Shown here in pieces: positions 44,996 through 54,908 of a stretch of DNA of 64,000 nucleotides. The position numbers were made by a program, and so were the translations under genes. Under the pieces are notes generated by a model that did no database searches, was not told the origin of the DNA, and saw only the letters and a program-made list of their open reading frames with translations. The first letter of the stretch is position 1; every line of letters starts with the position of its first letter. Origin of the DNA: Arion vulgaris (taxonomy: Eukaryota > Mollusca > Gastropoda > Stylommatophora > Arionidae); assembly GCA_020796225.1 (NCBI GenBank), contig CM036753.1:2170001-2234000 (forward strand), read 5' to 3'.

Positions 44996-46010
44996 GTAGA
45001 AATGTGTTCAAGTTGTGCACAACTAGACGGTGTTCAGCTCCCAGTATAGTTGTTTTCCGTCTCCCAACTGAGAATGTGTGATACTCGAAATGCTAGAATG
45101 TCTCTAACAGTCTATTCAGTGTTTATTATTCAATAAGTGATATCAATCTACTCGAAATGCTAGAATGTCTCTAACAGTCTATTCAGTGTTTATTATTCAA
45201 TAAGTCACATCATTCTACTCGGAATGATCTAGAATGTACCCAGTCTTCTTCAACAAACGACGGAGGATATGACTGCTGATTGTTCCCATCTCACACTGAT
45301 TGAAAGTGAGTCTAAACTGTCAGCTGTCGTGTCCTTGTCTGCTCGTCCCACTTTTGATTCTAAATTCCTTCATTCTGTATCTGTAGCTATCTAAAACTGT
45401 CACCACGTTGTTGTGTCTGTGGCTGGTTCATAGTTTTCATCAATGCCTTCTCAATTCTCCCGCAAGTCAACTAACTAATTAATTCTTTTACCCGTCTCTC
45501 GTCCGTGGCTGGCATCATACCAGACAAGGCAGTAATCATCGCCATTATCCTCTTCCTGTTAATAACTACATCATTAATCATCATCATCAATATATTCGTT
45601 ATGACAATTGCAATCAGTCTCAACTCCGCCCCTCACAACACCACCCCCCACATTACACCCTATCCATACCTCAAATTTGCATCATCAAACACCTTTTCCA
45701 GGAAAGCAAATTGTGCACTTTTCTCATGGACAACATAGAACAGAAGAAAATGCTAAATTACCGGTTTAATTAAAAATGCTGCATACTTTATATCTCCCAG
45801 GTCGATTCATTAATTCGACATTTTCACAAGGAAATGGAATGTCGAATTTAGCATATGCAAAAAGCAGACCATGCGCACTAGCGGACACGGTTTCCCAACG
45901 GAAGTCTCTTAGACGTTCACGCACGAGACTACAATGAGACATTCTAGAACTCTCAACATCTATCCATGCATAAATTAAATCATTTAGTTTTTTATAAACG
46001 ACATATTTTG
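44996..46010. other. Mostly unique, with one 60-bp duplication
   Basis: TACTCGAAATGCTAGAATGT and the following 40 bp are duplicated at 45082 and 45151. The plus-strand frame 45505-45738 starts with a hydrophobic stretch but matches nothing I know. The block 45770-46000 is unique. Confidence 0.5.
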
Positions 46011-46017
46011 TTTTTAA

Positions 46018-46436
46018 TGCAAAGTAGATGATTTTCTAGATCTTGAATCTTTAACAGTTAATACACTCGTCGTCATGGCGTCGGCGTCGTTGGCGTCGGC
46101 GTCGTTGTCGGCGTTGTCGTCGGCGTCGTCGTTAGAACATGGTACTTTTAATGCAAAGTAGATCATTTTCTAGATCTTGAATCTTCAACAGTTAATACAC
46201 TCGTCGTCATGGCGTCGTCGTCATGGCGTCGGCGTCGTTGGCGTCGGCGTCGTTGGCGTCGGCGTCGTTGTCGGCGTTGTCGTTAGAACATGGTACTTTT
46301 AATGCAAAGTAGATGATTTTCTAGATCTTGAATCTTTAACAGTTAATACACTCGTCATCATGGCGTCGGCGTCGTTGCCGTCGGCGTCGTTGTCGGCGTT
46401 GTCGTCGGCGTGGTGAGGACATTGTGTTTTTATTTG
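46018..46436. repeat. About 140-bp triplet with GTCGGC microsatellite
   Basis: Three copies of a long unit starting AATGCAAAGTAGATGATTTT, passing through GTTAATACACTCGTCGTCAT and ending in GTCGGCGTCGTTGGC runs of different length. Arrays within an array: the GTC/GGC part is CpG-rich, unlike most of the window. Confidence 0.92.
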
Positions 46437-46440
46437 GGAA

Positions 46441-46882
46441 AGTTCAAGATTGAATTATTATTAGAAGTACAATATTGAAATATTATTAGAAGTACAAGAT
46501 TGAAATATTATTAGAAGTACAAGATTGAAATATTATTAGAAGTACAAGATTGAAATATTATTAGAAGTACAAGATTGAAATATTATTAGAAGTACAAGAT
46601 TGAATTATTATTAGAAGTACAATATTGAAATATTATTAGAAGTACAAGATTGAATTATTATTAGAAGTACAAGATTGAATTATTATTAGAAGTACAAGAT
46701 TGAATTATTATTAGAAGTACAAGATTGAATTATTATTAGAAGTACAAGATTGAATTATTATTAGAAGTACAAGATTGAATTATTATTAGAAGTACAAGAT
46801 TGAATTATTATTAGAAGTACAAGATTTAATTATTATTAGAAGTACAAGATTGAATTATTATTAGAAGTACAAGATTGAATTG
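46441..46882. repeat. 25-bp array, about 18 copies
   Basis: Units of TATTATTAGAAGTACAAGAT plus TGAAT or TGAAA. AAA variants dominate the left half and AAT variants the right, indicating block-wise spread. Confidence 0.95.
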
Positions 46883-46892
46883 TTGTATTAAC

Positions 46893-47018
46893 ATTTTCGC
46901 CCGTGTGTTGTCGGAGCTCGCAAGGGAGCAAAGAATAGTAACACTGCGACCTACAAGGCATGTCGTAAGATTCGTCTGAGATATAGGCCTAGGGAAGCTA
47001 CCCTACTAAATAGTCGTC
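46893..47018 (+). mobile_element. SINE family A, 5' body piece
   Basis: CGTGTGTTGTCGGAGCTCGC, AAGGGAGCAAAGAATAGTAA and CTACAAGGCATGTCGTAAG match the copy at 21555. It stops at CTACCCTACTAAATAG. The matching 3' piece is at 47655-47735, with hAT-like sequence between. Confidence 0.8.
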
Positions 47019-47300
47019 GTTTAACTGTTAATTGGTTGATCGCGTAGGAACTGAGTTTCCGGTGAATAAAATGACATAAATTGTTTTGGTAATTATTATT
47101 AAAGATAGCGATCAAATGTAAGAGGTCGCAATGTTACATCGTCAGTAGAGATTTTTAAAACGAACCGATAAAACATAGTGCGTTGATATATACGTCAACC
47201 GTTATAGAGAGAAGCTGAATTTGCGACCGTATATAATAGTTTTTTAAATAATAATGTTTATATATTATTATGATTGTTATATTATTATGATATAATATTT
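47019..47300. other. AT-rich unique segment
   Basis: No gene recognised. It may be the left part of the hAT-like element that splits the SINE, but no left terminal repeat is visible. Confidence 0.45.
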
Positions 47301-47655
47301 ATATTTTAGTGTTAAATATTCAACTTTCAAAGCTAATCAGTGTCAAGTTAACAATAATAATTGCGAACAAATATTTAAAAAAATAATAAGTACACGTTAA
47401 TTATTTTTGGTTTGATAGGCCTGTTCTTACTGGCCCCTAATGACCATGGGTGTATACTAATTGGAGGAAAAATATGTTGAATTTTAGATTTCAGAATGTG
47501 TGTGATATTTTAGCGTTATATATCAACTTTCAAAGCTAATCCTGTTGAAAGTAATAATTATAAACAAATAATGTCTGAAATAATAAGTACACGTTACTCA
47601 ATATTTTTGGTGGGGCCTGGCCCCACTGGCCCTTAATGACGAGCCGCCCCTGCTC
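47300..47655 (-). mobile_element. hAT-like MITE end, duplicated in tandem
   Basis: The right end, read in reverse, begins CAGGGGCGGCTCGTCATTAA and GGGCCAGTGGGGCC, the same terminus as the MITE at 16938. A second diverged copy of the same end is at about 47300-47450 (CTTTCAAAGCTAATCAGTG and ACTGGCCCCTAATGACCATG). The two share about 140 bp, so the end was tandemly duplicated or two elements inserted side by side. Confidence 0.75.
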
Positions 47656-47735
47656 AGATCACATTTCTCAAACAACGAATGGTTCAACAAGTGGTCGATA
47701 CGAACCGTTCGAAGAAGAAGAAGAAGCGTTGATTC
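47656..47735 (+). mobile_element. SINE family A, 3' piece
   Basis: GCTCAGATCACATTTCTC, CAACAAGTGGTCGATACGAA and CCGTTCGAAGAAGAAGAAG correspond to the 3' end of the copy at 21730-21812. Together with 46893-47018 it makes one interrupted SINE. Confidence 0.8.
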
Positions 47736-47763
47736 GAATTTAAAAAATAACAAATTATAATTT

Positions 47764-47993
47764 AACTGTTCTCTTGTATATGACTTTATCATAACGAAGT
47801 GCAGAATTTAACTGTTCTCTTGTATATGACTTTATCATAACGAAGTGCAGAATTTAACTGTTCTCTTGTATATGACTTTATCATAACGAAGTGCAGAATT
47901 TAACTGTTCTCTTGTATATGACTTTATCATAACGAAGTGCAGAATTTAACTGTTCTCTTGTATATGACTTTATCATAACGAAGTGCAGAATTT
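47764..47993. repeat. 46-bp array, five copies
   Basis: Five identical units containing TTTAACTGTTCTCTTGTATA and TGACTTTATCATAACGAAGT. No differences between copies were seen, so this is very recent. Confidence 0.96.
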
Positions 47994-48158
47994 CTACAAA
48001 TAAGTTCAATCATGGTACTCTGTTAAAATATGTGGTCAATCCTTGACTCGTGCACAGAACAGCTGCTTCTTTGATGAAAAGGGACTTAGCACTACGTTTA
48101 GCAAACATGGAAGTCAGATCTTGCACGATCACGAACAGCGCTACCTTCTTATAATCCT
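47994..48158. other. Unique spacer with an open start
   Basis: The plus-strand frame from 48043 starts here and then enters the 36-bp array. Its first 36 codons show no recognisable domain. Confidence 0.4.
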
Positions 48159-48159
48159 T

Positions 48160-49378
48160 GTTGTACAATATATATCCAAGAAATATAGCAATAATTTAGT
48201 ACAATATATATCCAGCAAATACAACAATAGTTTTGTTCAATATATATCCAACAAATATAACAATAATTTAGTTCAATATATATCCAACAAATATAGCAAT
48301 AATTTAGTTCAATATATGTCCAGGAAATATAGCAATAGTTTAGTTCAATATATATCCAGGAAATATAGCAATAATTTAGTTCAATATATATCCAGCAAAT
48401 ATAACAATAATTTAGTTCAATATATATCCAGGAAATATAGCAATAATTTAGTTCAATATATGTCCAGGAAATATAGCAATAGTTTAGTTCAATATATATC
48501 CAACAAATATAACAATAATTTAGTTCAATATATATCCAACAAATATAGCAATAATTTAGTTCAATATATGTCCAGGAAATATAACAATAATTTAGTTCAA
48601 TATATGTCCAGGAAATATAGCAATAGTTTAGTTCAATATATATCCAACAAATATAACAACAATTTAGTTCAATATATGTCCAGGAAATATAGCAATAGTT
48701 TAGTTCAATATATATCCAACAAATATAACAATAATTTAGTTCAATATATATCCAACAAATATAGCAATAATTTAGTTCAATATATGTCCAGGAAATATAG
48801 CAATAATTTAGTTCAATATATATCCAGGAAATATAACAATAATTTAGTTCAATATATGTCCAGGAAATATAGCAATAGTTTAGTTCAATATATATCCAAC
48901 AAATATAACAATAATTTAGTTCAATATATATCCAACAAATATAGCAATAATTTAGTTCAATATATATCCAACAAATATAGCAATAATTTAGTTCAATATA
49001 TATCCAACAAATATAGCAATAATTTAGTTCAATATATATCCAACAAATATAGCAACAATTTAGTTCAATATATGTCCAGGAAATCATATGCAATAATTTA
49101 GTTCAATATATATCCAGGAAATATAGCAATAATTTAGTTCAATATATATCCAGGAAATATAGCAATAATTTAGTTCAATATATATCCAACAAATATAGCA
49201 ATAATTTAGTTCAATATATATCCAACAAATATAGCAATAATTTGAAATTCTAAATTTTTAAATTTTATCCAACAAATATAGCAATAATTTAGTTCAATAT
49301 ATATCCAACAAATATAGCAACAATTTAGTTCAATATATGTCCAGGAAATATAGCAATAATTTAGTTCAATATATATGT
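48160..49378. repeat. 36-bp minisatellite, about 33 copies
   Basis: Units with core TTTAGTTCAATATATATCCA and either ACAAATATAGCAATAA or GGAAATATAGCAATAG. Variants TATGTCCAGG and TATATCCAAC alternate in short patterns. A 30-bp AT-rich interruption lies at 49243-49268. Frames of 352 codons (plus) and 314 codons (minus) result from the 36-bp period; I do not call them genes. Confidence 0.95.
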
Positions 49379-49690
49379 AACTATACCGTAGTGAATGCTG
49401 GATAATATATAGAAACTATGTCTTGTGAATGTAACTATACAGTAGTGAATGCTGGACAATGACACAAAATATCATACACAAGCTGAAGATATTTCAAAAA
49501 TAAATGTTCAAGAAGAATCTTACAAATATTCTGACTAAATGAAATAGCAAATGACGAGCTTTTTAAAACGAACAAACTGTCCATCATTGGAGACCATGAT
49601 TAGAAGGTGAAGATAGATGTGGATTTGACTGTCCATCATTGGATACCATCATTACAAGGTGAAGATAGATGTGGATTTGACTATTATGTC
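49379..49690. other. Spacer with two short duplications
   Basis: GTAACTATACCGTAGTGAAT recurs at 49377 and 49430. TGTCCATCATTGGAGACCAT and the next 35 bp recur at 49579 and 49630. Confidence 0.75.
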
Positions 49691-49972
49691 GTTTGCTAGT
49701 AGAGAAATTGGCTAGAGCATCTCTCCGATGGGCAAAGTGTGGGGAAAACACATCTGGACGTCCATAGAAAACACATCTGGACGTCCATAGAAAACACATC
49801 TGGACGTCCATAGAAAACACATCTGGACGTCCATAGAAAACATGCAGAAGAACAGTGGAAAGAGATTTGAAAAATTGTGACCGGACATGGTAAGCAATCG
49901 GTAAAACAGTGGCAGAACGACAGCAATGGAAATCTCTCATGGAAGACGTCTGTGTCAAACGAGACACAAAGA

Positions 49973-49975
<3 letters not shown>
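49690..49975 (+). mobile_element. LINE RT tail carrying a 23-bp array
   Basis: Plus strand: RASLRWAKCGENTSGRP at the left (about 49713-49763), then after the array CRRTVERDLKNCDRTW (about 49841-49889) and AIGKTVAERQQWKSLMEDVC (about 49893-49952). This is the G-R-P-x-K-T-W-x-R-T-V-E-x-D-L segment and final Q-W-x-S-L of LINE RT ends. It runs into a (TA)n tract at 49974-50030. Confidence 0.85.
49744..49840 (+). repeat. 23-bp array seeded from the GRP-KT motif
   Basis: Four units of AAAACACATCTGGACGTCCA plus TAG. In the LINE frame one unit reads N-T-S-G-R-P-stop-K-T; the RT then continues with C-R-R-T-V-E-R-D-L. The stop in the unit marks the gene as dead before or during amplification. Confidence 0.88.

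Positions 49976-50030
<55 letters not shown>
49974..50030. repeat. (TA)n microsatellite
   Basis: About 28 perfect TA dinucleotides immediately following the LINE tail. Confidence 0.98.
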
Positions 50031-50059
50031 AGAGAAAATGTAGCTATCATTGTACAACA

Positions 50060-50158
50060 GTTGTGATTCTGTCACTGTGTCTTGTATCATGTGCTTGATA
50101 AAGACATTGTGGTCGAAACGTCGATTTAGTATGTTTGTACACTTTGTAAAACGACATT
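50060..50158 (+). ncRNA. Hammerhead-like motif, copy 2
   Basis: CTTGATAAAGACATTGTGG then TCGAAACGTCG (50094-50123). It aligns with the copy at 41340 over about 100 bp, including TTTGTAAAAC downstream. GAAACGTC ends with a hammerhead-type GTC cleavage triplet, but stem II is weaker (GAC/GTC with ATTGTG between) and the conserved G of the CUGANGA box is again A. Confidence 0.35.
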
Positions 50159-50600
50159 CCTACGAATTTTGAGATGAAGAAAAGTATGACCATAGTCTCA
50201 AATGTTTTTAAATAAAATATGTTTAACTTAAGTTACTTAGTTTATGTTTGTTCAATTTTTGTTTGTTTATTTAACATTTTCATATATTTGAAACGCCATT
50301 ACGTCCTCCAATACAACAGTTGTCTCAGTACTCCCACACTCGCTGTTCCAAAGAGATGCTGAGTAACTTACTTTCTATGTTTAACGAACCGCCACTGCCC
50401 CACAGTCACACCTACAGTTGTGTACCAGAGTACTGCATTCAGTTCCAGTACAGTCAATTCTCTAGTGTACTTAAATGAAGATGGGGACTTGTTAAAATGT
50501 ATAATTCTCAGAGACTATATTTTTAAAAAAAAATTATTCTCATACTTTCAGTTAGTGGAAAAGGACTGAGAACTAATAGTGGCGCCCTGAGTGTATACTC
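50159..50600. other. Unique AT-rich sequence
   Basis: No gene or element recognised. Confidence 0.5.
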
Positions 50601-51975
50601 ATCGATTGTATTCCATCTTCCATTATATTACAAACTGAATTCAAACTACAATCTGAAACAGTGCTTAGAGTTCACGGAAACTTTTGTTCACGGAAAGGGA
50701 CTGAGAACTAATGGTGGCGCCTTGATCTCTCACTCTCTCTCTCTCTCACTCACTCTCTCTCTCTCTCTCTCGATCGATCGATCGATCGATCGTTCGTTCT
50801 TTTCGGAAATTTTTTTTTCATCCTTACTGTGATGTATAAACAGCCGTTGCCAAGAACGTATTTTACGTCACATCGTTCAGTACCATTTGGAACTCTAGTG
50901 CTTATCCTTCGCTGAAGTGTCCGATTTCAACCAGCTTTTACAGGGTTCGCTCTCCGTCAGCATTTGGCTGTCCCTAGCCAACCTGCAAGGCAGCAGGTTG
51001 CTATTTCCTTTGAGGATAGCGACCCTTAGACGACCTACCCGCCCGGGCTGTTGAGCGCCATCTGCCCAGAAAATCTGTCTTTTTGTGGACTACTTAGTCT
51101 TTCTGCCGTCCAGTTTTGTGTACGGTTTAGTCTTTGATTGTTCTCAGTCAAACTACAAGGCAGCAGTAGTTACCTGCGAGTGGAAACGCGCACTGGATTC
51201 AGCGTCTACTGGGCTTTCCAGTTGTTCTGCACATTTGGGTGGTTCGCTCACCCTCGCTCCTGCAGCGCCGTGCACGTCTGCCCACCGGTGGGCCCACCCG
51301 TGCATCGTCCGCATGCGTGCTCGCTTTCCCCTCGTGCCTGCCCCACCCTTTCCATCAGTTCTCACCGTGCTCACATTTATCATTCCTCTAGGCTGTCCGG
51401 ATACGGGGCTCTACTCGGGCCCCTACCTCAGGGCTTCGAGTTTCGTCCTATGTGGACCCATGTAAAACTCATCTCGGGCTCAAGTTTCACTTCACGTGGG
51501 CCCACGTCTCTTCTCTGGATGCTCCCGTCATCCCTCTATTGTTATTCGTTCAACTATTTTCTGTCGGCCTGGAGAAACGTGCATTAATAGTAACTCTGGG
51601 ATTCCGCTCGACTGTGTTACGAGCGGATATCATCCAACGTGACTACGTCTGCATCCATACTACCACCAGAGTAGCTCTCCCTCGATCTCTACGCGCTTAG
51701 CCAGACAAGAACCAATGTCTGTTACCAGGGGTTACCACAAGGGGTGGGGAAGAATCTTGATTAGTGCCTAAAATTCATGATAAAAGTTGGTTCATCAGTC
51801 TAGGCCGGGATCGCGAGAGAGAGAGAGATTAGTGCCAACTCACTAATCCTGGCACGGTGTTGTCCCTTGCGCCTTTGACCCTGCGCCCCCCTGATCTGAC
51901 AATTCTTATCGATTGTATCCATTTTTCCATTATATTACAAAGTGAACTCAAACTGAAAACGGAAACAGTGCATGG
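50601..51975. other. GC-richer block between ~70-bp direct repeats
   Basis: The flanks share ATCGATTGTATTCCATCTTC and CCATTATATTACAAACTGAA (50601-50665) with ATCGATTGTATCCATTTTTC and CCATTATATTACAAAGTGAA (51908-51975). The inner part from about 50930 to 51720 is richer in G and C than the rest of the window. Plus-strand frames 51085-51465, 51138-51587 and 51452-51700 have no recognised domain. There is a (CT)n at 50725-50770 followed by (CGAT)n to 50793. No LTR, primer-binding site or polymerase motif was seen. Confidence 0.5.
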
Positions 51976-52400
51976 AGAGGGAAGATTAAGAGTGGAGTTA
52001 GGAGAAAGGAGAAATTTATTGCAGAAAGGTTAAGAGATGAACGCCCTAAGAAGCATATCAGGGCACAGGGTGACATCAATGTCGATGGAATCCATACAAC
52101 ATTTGGGGAAGACTGTTCTCGGTTCCATGTTCTCGCAATGGATCGTAGCTCCCCCTCCCCTCTCTGAAGGTTCAACTTACAAGCTGTCGTTTGAGACGAC
52201 GTAGAGGTTTCAACCAGCAAACTGAACTGTCGCTTGACTCCTCCTCATCATAACTGTAGTAGTAACAGCAACAGCTATAGAGATTGTACATTAAGACACG
52301 TTCCGTCCTTCTTTTTTCTTCTTCCCTTTCAACTACCAATGGAGCATAGGTCTTCAACAAACTTCTTCCAGCACTTCCTCTCTCTCTCTCTCTCTCTCTC
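51976..52400. other. Unique spacer with short CT tract
   Basis: A (CT)n stretch at 52378-52402 leads into the 29-bp array. Minus-strand frames 51948-52220 and 52172-52426 are unrecognised; Glu-Arg runs reflect the CT tract. Confidence 0.5.
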
Positions 52401-52411
52401 TCGCCATTCCA

Positions 52412-53257
52412 TTCAATTCTTTCCATGTCTCGTCATCCCATTCAATTCTTTCCATGCCTTGCCATCCCATTCAATTCTTTCCATGCCTTGCCATTCCATT
52501 CAATTCTTTCCATGTCTTGCCATCCCATTCAATTCTTTCCATGTCTTGCCATTCCATTCAATTCTTTCCATGTCTTGCCATCCCATTCAATTCTTTCCAT
52601 GTCTTGCCATCCCATTCAATTCTTTCCATGTCTTGCCATCCCATTCAATTCTTTCCATGTCTTGCCATCCCATTCAATTCTTTCCATGCCTTGCCATCCC
52701 ATTCAATTCTTTCCATGTCTTGCCATCCCATTCAATTCTTTCCATGTCTTGCCATCCCATTCAATTCTTTCCATGTCTTGCCATCCCATTCAATTCTTTC
52801 CATGCCTTGCCATCCCATTCAATTCTTTCCATGTCTTGCCATCCCATTCAATTCTTTCCATGTCTTGCCATCCCATTCAATTCTTTCCATGCCTTGCCAT
52901 CCCATTCAATTCTTTCCATGTCTTGCCATCCCATTCAATTCTTTCCATGTCTTGCCATCCCATTCAATTCTTTCCATGTCTTGCCATCCCATTCAATTCT
53001 TTCCATGCCTTGCCATCCCATTCAATTCTTTCCATCCCTTGCCATCCCATTCAATTCTTTCCATGTCTTGCCATCCCATTCAATTCTTTCCATGTCTTGC
53101 CATCCCATTCAATTCTTTCCATGTCTTGCCATCCCATTCAATTCTTTCCATGTCTTGCCATCCCATTCAATTCTTTCCATGTCTTGCCATCCCATTCAAT
53201 TCTTTCCATGCCTTGCCATCCCATTCAATTCTTTCCATGTCTTGCAAATTCTTTTAA
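52412..53257 (-). repeat. 29-bp array seeded from TWKELNGMA
   Basis: About 29 copies of CATCCCATTCAATTCTTTCC plus ATGTCTTGC. On the minus strand a unit reads T-W-K-E-L-N-G-M-A-R in one phase, the LINE segment that follows the GRP motif. At 53257 the array joins the codons I-K-R-I-C of the same gene. Variants ATGCC, ATCCC and ATTCC occur. Plus-strand frames of 267-415 codons over it cycle through all phases and are artefacts. Confidence 0.9.
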
Positions 53258-53404
53258 TATTAGTCTCCAGCTTTTTTCTCCGTGTATTTCTAGGCCTTTC
53301 CTTACTCCTCTTTACCCGCGGGTTCCAAAACAACGCCTATCTTGCAATGCTGCAGGTCGGTCTTCTCAATATGTGTCCTATCCATTGCCATCGTTCCTTC
53401 CTGC

Positions 53405-53905
53405 TCTTTCTCCACTGGTATCTGCTTAGTTCTTTCTCCACTGATATCTGCTTAGTTCTTTCTCCACTGATATCTGCTTAGTTCTTTCTCCACTGATATC
53501 TGCTTAGTTCTTTCTCCACTGATATCTGCTTAGTTCTTTCTCCACTGATATCTGTTTAGTTCTTTCTCCACTGATATCTGCTTAGTTCTTTCTCCACTGA
53601 TATCTGCTTAGTTCTTTCTCCACTGATATCTGCTTAGCTCTTTCTCCACTGGTATCTGCTTAGCTCTTTCTCCACTGGTATCTGCGTAGCTCTTTCTCCA
53701 CTGGTATCTGCTTAGCTCTTTCTCCACTGGTATCTGCTTAGCTCTTTCTCCACTGGTATCTGCGTAGCTCTTTCTCCACTGGTATCTGCGTAGCTCTTTC
53801 TCCACTGGTATCTGTTTAGCTCTTTCTCCACTGGTATCTGCTTAGCTCTTTCTCCACTGGTATCTGCTTAGCTCTTTCTCCACTGGTATCTGCTTAGCTC
53901 TTTCT
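53405..53905 (-). repeat. 26-bp array seeded from KQIPVEKE
   Basis: About 19 copies of CTTTCTCCACTGGTATCTGC plus TTAGCT or TTAGTT. The minus-strand phase next to the 5' border reads R-A-K-Q-I-P-V-E-K-E, the LINE motif Q-x-P-V-E-x-E. At the other end it runs into R-K-E-R-W-Q-W-I-G-H. The GATATC/TTAGTT form fills the left block and GGTATC/TTAGCT the right block, so two waves of spread are visible. Confidence 0.9.
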
Positions 53906-53929
53906 CTGAGATCAGCGTTCGTAATTTTA

Positions 53930-54066
53930 TCATACCATCTTAGTCTCTCTATTTTATCATACCATTTCAGTCTCTCTATTTTATCATACCATCTCAGTCT
54001 CTCTATTTTATCATACCACCTCAGTCTCTCTATTTTATCATACCATCTTAGTCTCTCTATTTTATG
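53930..54066 (-). repeat. 27-bp array seeded from LRWYDKI
   Basis: Five copies of TTTATCATACCATCTTAGTC plus TCTCTAT. Minus strand I-E-R-L-R-W-Y-D-K per unit, ending in K-I-T-N-A-D-L. The unit is nine codons and keeps frame. Beyond 54070 no RT coding is seen, so the LINE copy is 5' truncated here. Confidence 0.88.
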
Positions 54067-54070
54067 TTAA

Positions 54071-54690
54071 CATCCATTTACAAAAGTTTATACATTTACA
54101 CGTTCCTTTGTCAGAATAAAAACAATGTACTCATCTTTAAATAAAGGGTCTTGAGAATAAGTAGATGTTTGAAAGGGTCTTGAGAATAAGTAGATGTTTG
54201 ATTATATGTTAAGAAAAGTATCGATTCAAAAACGACATGGTTCGAGCGTGCAAGCTACTTGTTAGAATAACTACGTTTGTATATAGTCAAGACAAGAACG
54301 GTATGTTTAACACAGATACAGTGCGTGAGCCACTCATAGTCTTGGCCTCCAGGTGTCAGATCTCCCAGTTCAATACATGCGTACTGTGTCCTTTTAAATG
54401 ATGTTCAAGGAACATGGTCCGATGTTTTCAAGTGGAAGGTTGTTCTTCATGCTAATCACTAAGTTCATCCAAGATTTTGCTCTCTCTGTCCTCGTCAACT
54501 ATGACTGTGTAGCATCTCTCAATTTTGCTTAGATAGAAGTGGAATCTGTCATTTTTTTTTAAAAACGGTTTGTAAAACTTTGCGTTGATCTTTAGTATCC
54601 TGAACCTCTTAGAGAAATAGTTGCTAGTATTATCATCATTACCATCAAGTAGCTTGTTCCTTCCTGAACTTGGCTTCCATGACAGCAACC
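54071..54690. other. Unique spacer with one weak frame
   Basis: A 27-bp duplication (AAGGGTCTTGAGAATAAGTA) lies at 54147 and 54174. The minus-strand frame 54452-54688 contains RFHFYLSKIERCYTVIV, which is faintly like the aromatic-rich segment before the zinc knuckles of some LINE gag proteins, but the match is too weak to name. Confidence 0.4.
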
Positions 54691-54908
54691 CTGAAAAAAC
54701 TCTCTATTCTGTGCAAGATGTCTGGCGTCAGCAAGTCATTCTCAGTTTGTTAATGAGATCTTGCACCAATCATTGTCTAGGTCTTCCTCTCATTCTTCTT
54801 CCAGGCACCATTCTCTCCAAAATTATCTTCTCTAGACACGCATGTCGTTTAATGTGTGTGAAATATTTCATTGACCTTGTTTTCATGTTCTGTAATAACC
54901 ATCTTTAA
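54690..54908 (-). mobile_element. LINE RT tail fragment, antisense
   Basis: Minus strand KYFTHIKRHACLEKIILERM (about 54862-54803), VPGRRMRGRPRQ (about 54802-54767) and LVQDLINKLRMTC (about 54763-54725), with stops between. Same class as the tail at 11984 (RYFGHIKRHEGLEKTVMEGG, then RRRGRPRR). The plus-strand frame 54621-54908 is its shadow. Short and not amplified. Confidence 0.82.

Larger units (their letters stand above)
52404..54070 (-). mobile_element. Antisense LINE RT tail carrying three arrays
   Basis: Minus strand, in coding order: RWYDKITNADLRERAKQ (about 53950-53895), IPVEKE, RKERWQWIGHILRRP (about 53415-53370), ALFWNPRVKRSKERPRNTRR (about 53345-53285) and KTWKELNGMARHGKN (about 53260-53215). 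This is the typical LINE RT C-terminus: Y-D-K-I-T-N-x-x-L-x-x-R, Q-x-P-V-E-x-E-I, R-R-W-x-W-I-G-H, A-L-x-W-N-P, R-x-R-G-R-P-x-N-T-W-R-R, T-W-x-E-L-x-x-x-A-x-D-R. One in-frame stop lies before ALFWN. Three of these segments have become arrays. Confidence 0.9.

Noticed and set aside
48043..49101. A 352-codon frame with a non-repetitive start
   Set aside because: Only about 36 codons lie outside the 36-bp array, and they match no known domain. An equally long frame exists on the opposite strand.
51085..51700. A host gene exon in the GC-richer block
   Set aside because: Three overlapping frames with no domain; low-complexity Pro/Ser/Cys content and no splice evidence.
52234..53481. Plus-strand frames of 267-415 codons rich in Pro, Ser, Phe and His
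   Set aside because: They cycle through the same 29-bp unit in all phases and are antisense to LINE RT codons.
8850..54066. Selection for repeated protein segments in the RT-derived arrays
   Set aside because: Several units are not multiples of three (13, 23, 26, 29, 37, 41 bp), one contains a stop, and the host genes are already broken, so a DNA-level cause is more likely.
54452..54688. A gag-like zinc-knuckle protein fragment
   Set aside because: Only a faint aromatic pattern (RFHFYLSKIERCYTVIV) and no Cys-His motifs.
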